From CALKGK01 sp964649515 (lineage in GTDB: Bacteria > Bacteroidota > Bacteroidia > Flavobacteriales_D > Sanyastnellaceae): 64,000 nt of DNA. The position numbers and the translations under genes were made by a program. The notes under the pieces are model-generated. The model was not told where the DNA came from and ran no database searches. It saw nothing but the letters and a program-made list of their open reading frames with translations. Shown piece by piece: positions 61,381-64,000 of this stretch. The DNA is taken from assembly GCA_964649515.1 (NCBI GenBank), contig CAZYPV010000006.1, positions 1 to 64,000 of the forward strand, in the 5' to 3' direction. Numbering within the stretch: position 1 is the first letter of the stretch; every line of letters begins with the position of its first letter.

Positions 61381-62365
61381 ACCGCATTTCCTGATATCAA
61401 GAACGGACGGTATTGGTGATGCAATCCTCACTTTGCCAATGGCAGGTGCACTCAAAAAGGAATTTCCTGAGTGCAAGATTACCTTTTTGGGGAGAAACTA
61501 TACCAAGGCCATCGCACAGGCTTGCACCCATGTGGATGCTTTCGTTTCCTTTGACGATATCGAAAGCGAACTGACTTCGGCATTGGAGAAATTAAAGGTG
61601 GATACCATTTTTGAAGTCTTCCCAAGGCCGGCCATTGCCAAAGCGGCCAAGTCGGCTAAAATTCCCACGAGAATTGGGACCGCAAGAAGGTGGTACATGC
61701 TGAAAAATGTAAATAAACCCCTGTTTTATTCACGAAAGTCAAGCGATCTCCACGAGGCGCAATTGAACCTGAAGATGCTAAGCGCTTTAAAAAAGAAGGC
61801 GTCCTATTCTTTGAACGAGATCAAAAAGCTTTACGGATTCCGACCGAAGCCTTTGAGTGAAGAGGTGAAAGCACAACTTCAGCCCGAGAAAATAAAACTC
61901 ATTTTACACCCACTTTCTCACGGTTCGGCCCTGGAATGGCCCTGCAGCGCCTTTGCAGATCTCATTCGCTTACTTCCTCAAGAAAAGTATCAAATTTTGA
62001 TAACGGGTACGGAAAAGGAACGTTTGCAGATGGCAGATCAACTTCCTTGGGACCAAGAAAATGTGCTTGATTTGAGTGGGAAACTGAGTTTAGAGGCCTT
62101 GTTCAGTTTATGCAATGCGGCTGATGCCTTGGTTGCGGCGAGCACGGGTCCGCTCCACATGGCTGCTGCTTTGGGGACGGTTGCTCTTGGTTTGTATTCA
62201 CCGAAACAGCCCATTTGGCCGAAAAGATGGATGCCCATTGGTGAACACGCCGATTATTTGGTCTGCGATGCGCACCCCGAAGATGGTCGCTTGCCCTTTA
62301 CTGCTCAAGAGGTGAGTTTGAAGCTGGAAGATTTGCTATCGGCCAAAGAAAGAAAAGGGAGATGA
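61373..62365 (+). CDS. Family 9 glycosyltransferase (heptosyltransferase-like)
   Basis: The 330-residue GT-B enzyme begins PHFLISRTDGIGDAILTLPM, the nucleotide-sugar-binding start of heptosyltransferases, and has the C-terminal ILHPLSHGSALEWPCSAFADL and ADALVAASTGPLHMAAALGT motifs. It likely transfers heptose or a similar sugar to LPS core, coupled to the GT2 gene upstream. Its last 68 bases overlap the 3' end of the convergent O-antigen-ligase gene. Confidence 0.9.
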   Translation: MAKPHFLISRTDGIGDAILTLPMAGALKKEFPECKITFLGRNYTKAIAQACTHVDAFVSFDDIESELTSALEKLKVDTIFEVFPRPAIAKAAKSAKIPTRIGTARRWYMLKNVNKPLFYSRKSSDLHEAQLNLKMLSALKKKASYSLNEIKKLYGFRPKPLSEEVKAQLQPEKIKLILHPLSHGSALEWPCSAFADLIRLLPQEKYQILITGTEKERLQMADQLPWDQENVLDLSGKLSLEALFSLCNAADALVAASTGPLHMAAALGTVALGLYSPKQPIWPKRWMPIGEHADYLVCDAHPEDGRLPFTAQEVSLKLEDLLSAKERKGR

Positions 62366-63902
62366 AAAAGCTGAAAAAGGTAACACCGGCTTGCGTTTCC
62401 AAGGTGTCTTCTGTCAGAAAGGAGAGGTAGGCAATCAACAAAAAACCTAGGGCGACAAAGCGGTTTTCCGAAGGCACTTTCTTCCAACACACTACCAAAA
62501 CAAGCAGTAAAATAAGGGGTCCGAGAACGCCAAATGCCACCCAAAAGCTCAGAAATTGTTGGTGACTCCTCAACCTAAATTTTTCCTCGAGTGGGGAATT
62601 ATCTTCAATGTATTGTGCTTTGAATGCTTTCGAAACATCGCCTGTTCCCACGCCAATCCAGGGGTGTTTTTGAATGATGTGGAGGGCGGTTTTCCAATAC
62701 TCTAAGCGTTGTATGAAGGATTTTCCGCTGGGATCGTCTCCGCTGTTGAGGGCATCCATTTCAAAGAACAATTCGTCCAATCTCCTACGTATTGCATTGG
62801 CTTCAAGCATTTTTGGGTTGGTGATGCCCTGTTCTACTGCTTTTATGTCTTCATTGCTCAATCCAGCAACTCCCTCTCGGTCTTTTATGGCGTGTATGGC
62901 CGTCATGTAGCGCATCAGCGTGGCACTGATCAAACCACCGTTTTGAGCTTGTCCTGTGAAGGGAATTTCGCTTCGTTCTTCCCACGCCACGCTCATTTCA
63001 TAACGGTTAAAGTGGCAATACACCAAGTTCCCCGATTCGCGATAACGCTTATTCAATTCACATTCAAAGTCATTTCCATCCCTTGTTTTATTCAATGAAA
63101 ATGGCGGATGGCTACTCGAATAATGCGCTCTGTAAGCATCGGCTATGAACAGCCCAGCCATCAGAAGGGCGAGGGATATGGACAAGGTGAAGGCCATTTT
63201 CATCCGCGGTCTTCCTTTTCGTTGGAAGAGGTCCCAAACGATGTAAAGGGAGAGAACAAACACCAAACCCAATCCGGTAATGCTTTGCACTTCCCACATG
63301 AAGATGAGGTATGCTGCGATGTAAATCACCCCAAGCAAAAGAGGAAAGCGCTTCTTGCGGAGTTCATCAAATAAGATGAGCATGCCCAAATTCAGCATGA
63401 GCGAAAAGCGGATGTGCGAGGTGAAAACAGAGAGCGAACGAACATCGAATTCGGGGTTGTTCCAATACCCCCAGTTCTTCAAAAAACAGACAATTACCGC
63501 TAGAAACAAAGCACTTGTGAAAAGGCGTTTCAACCAGTTCCACATGGCAAAAGGTAGCGGTGTCATGGTGTACAAGACAACGGGGAAAAGGAGCAGGGGT
63601 AGCTTTTTGCGCAGATCGTTTAGGGCGTAGTGAAAATCACTGGTGTGAAGGAGGCCAAGAAGATGGATCAAAACGATGGAAAACAAGACGGCAAACACCC
63701 ATTTGTTGCGAACTGGGGGGGCGATGATTTCACCGCATTTCCGTCGGTAGTTTTTGCTCAAAAGTTCAATCAACCAAACGCACAAAACCCAAATGCTGCC
63801 TACGCTCATGATGACGTTGGACCAGGGCATTCCTATGCAGGTTCCGATCATCCCAATGCTGTACAGCCAAACGATGATTTTATGGTTGATGATCAGATGC
63901 AC
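62298..63902 (-). CDS. O-antigen-ligase-like (Wzy_C) membrane protein
   Basis: The 534-residue inner-membrane protein has about 10-12 hydrophobic segments and one very large periplasmic loop (about 270-440) that includes two cysteines (ECELNKRYRE, VYCHFNRYE) and the Wzy_C motif YWKTALHIIQKHPWIGVGTG, ending before RSHQQFLSFWVAFG with the conserved histidine. Ligases of this family attach O-antigen or related polymer to lipid A-core. It is 12 bases downstream of a partial gene on the same strand and convergent with the GT9 gene. Confidence 0.87.
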   Translation of the reverse strand: MHLIINHKIIVWLYSIGMIGTCIGMPWSNVIMSVGSIWVLCVWLIELLSKNYRRKCGEIIAPPVRNKWVFAVLFSIVLIHLLGLLHTSDFHYALNDLRKKLPLLLFPVVLYTMTPLPFAMWNWLKRLFTSALFLAVIVCFLKNWGYWNNPEFDVRSLSVFTSHIRFSLMLNLGMLILFDELRKKRFPLLLGVIYIAAYLIFMWEVQSITGLGLVFVLSLYIVWDLFQRKGRPRMKMAFTLSISLALLMAGLFIADAYRAHYSSSHPPFSLNKTRDGNDFECELNKRYRESGNLVYCHFNRYEMSVAWEERSEIPFTGQAQNGGLISATLMRYMTAIHAIKDREGVAGLSNEDIKAVEQGITNPKMLEANAIRRRLDELFFEMDALNSGDDPSGKSFIQRLEYWKTALHIIQKHPWIGVGTGDVSKAFKAQYIEDNSPLEEKFRLRSHQQFLSFWVAFGVLGPLILLLVLVVCWKKVPSENRFVALGFLLIAYLSFLTEDTLETQAGVTFFSFFISLFFLWPIANLPASNSPLEQ

Positions 63903-63914
63903 AAGGGCGAGGGG

Positions 63915-64000
63915 TTACGGTTGTGCTCTCAGAATGCTGGCGTAATCGCTCTCGAAGGTGCTCAAAGCCCGATCAATCACAAGGTCGTTTTTCAACCCAT
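63915..64000 (-). CDS. C-terminal end of an unidentified protein (5' part outside window)
   Basis: The last 27 codons of a minus-strand gene (LKNDLVIDRALSTFESDYAS, ending in RAQP) with stop TAA at 63915-63917. Too little is present to name it. The 12-base gap to the O-antigen-ligase gene suggests one transcript, so it is probably another envelope-polysaccharide gene. Confidence 0.55.
   Translation of the reverse strand, partial: GLKNDLVIDRALSTFESDYASILRAQP

Overview
The window looks like a draft or metagenome-derived scaffold of a Flavobacteriales-type member of the Bacteroidota. The evidence is several secreted proteins with type IX secretion (T9SS) C-terminal sorting domains, a gliding-motility-type C-terminal domain, the gliding lipoprotein gene gldH, TonB-dependent receptors with carboxypeptidase-D-like N-termini, the DUF6341/DUF6427/purD neighbourhood, and promoters of the TAnnTTTG type. 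Translation often starts at TTG or GTG. A run of 100 N (47074-47173) marks an assembly gap inside a gene. I found no rRNA, tRNA, CRISPR array, insertion sequence or prophage.

Layout. 1-6053 (-): 5' part of a giant exported mosaic protein (FG-GAP, ASPIC/UnbV, cadherin-like, nidogen-like, LamG-like and HYR modules) that runs off the left edge. 6375-8833 (-): a PorE-like TPR/PD40/OmpA protein with a structured leader. 8934-13346 (+): ileS, a DksA-like gene and lspA as a tight operon. 13325-16258 (-): a tandem-OmpA protein followed by ispG. 16368-18946 (+): a VWA protein and its MoxR-like AAA+ ATPase, translationally coupled. 19019-22744 (-): a T9SS cargo protein preceded by a possible short terminated RNA. 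23005-29197 (+): recO, a TonB-dependent receptor, holB, ricT and gldH. 29283-35383 (-): a lamin-tail-domain protein, a TonB-dependent receptor and an OB-fold/FN3/phospholipase-D protein, the best candidate here for a little-described system (extracellular nucleic-acid or phosphodiester scavenging). 35588-41974 (+): a 2128-residue repeat protein with a type B sorting domain. 42066-45737: an LVIVD-repeat protein and an M43 metalloprotease, both T9SS cargo. 46042-48695: an XRE regulator, a gap-split outer-membrane barrel and a two-gene operon of unknown exported proteins. 48879-55033 (-): polA, a DUF2480 gene, dxs and purQ. 55198-58937 (-): a second cargo protein paralogous to that at 19019, and a DUF6427 membrane protein. 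59007-64000: DUF6341, purD, and an LPS-type cluster (GT2 and GT9 glycosyltransferases, O-antigen ligase, and the end of another gene).

How the genes fit together. Housekeeping functions (isoprenoid MEP pathway ispG and dxs, purine purD and purQ, DNA replication and repair polA, holB and recO, ileS) alternate with envelope and secretion functions. LspA would process lipoproteins such as GldH. Six proteins carry type A sorting signals and one a type B signal, which implies a T9SS encoded elsewhere. The OmpA-type proteins would tie the outer membrane to peptidoglycan, and the glycosyltransferases and ligase would build the LPS to which type A cargo is usually attached.
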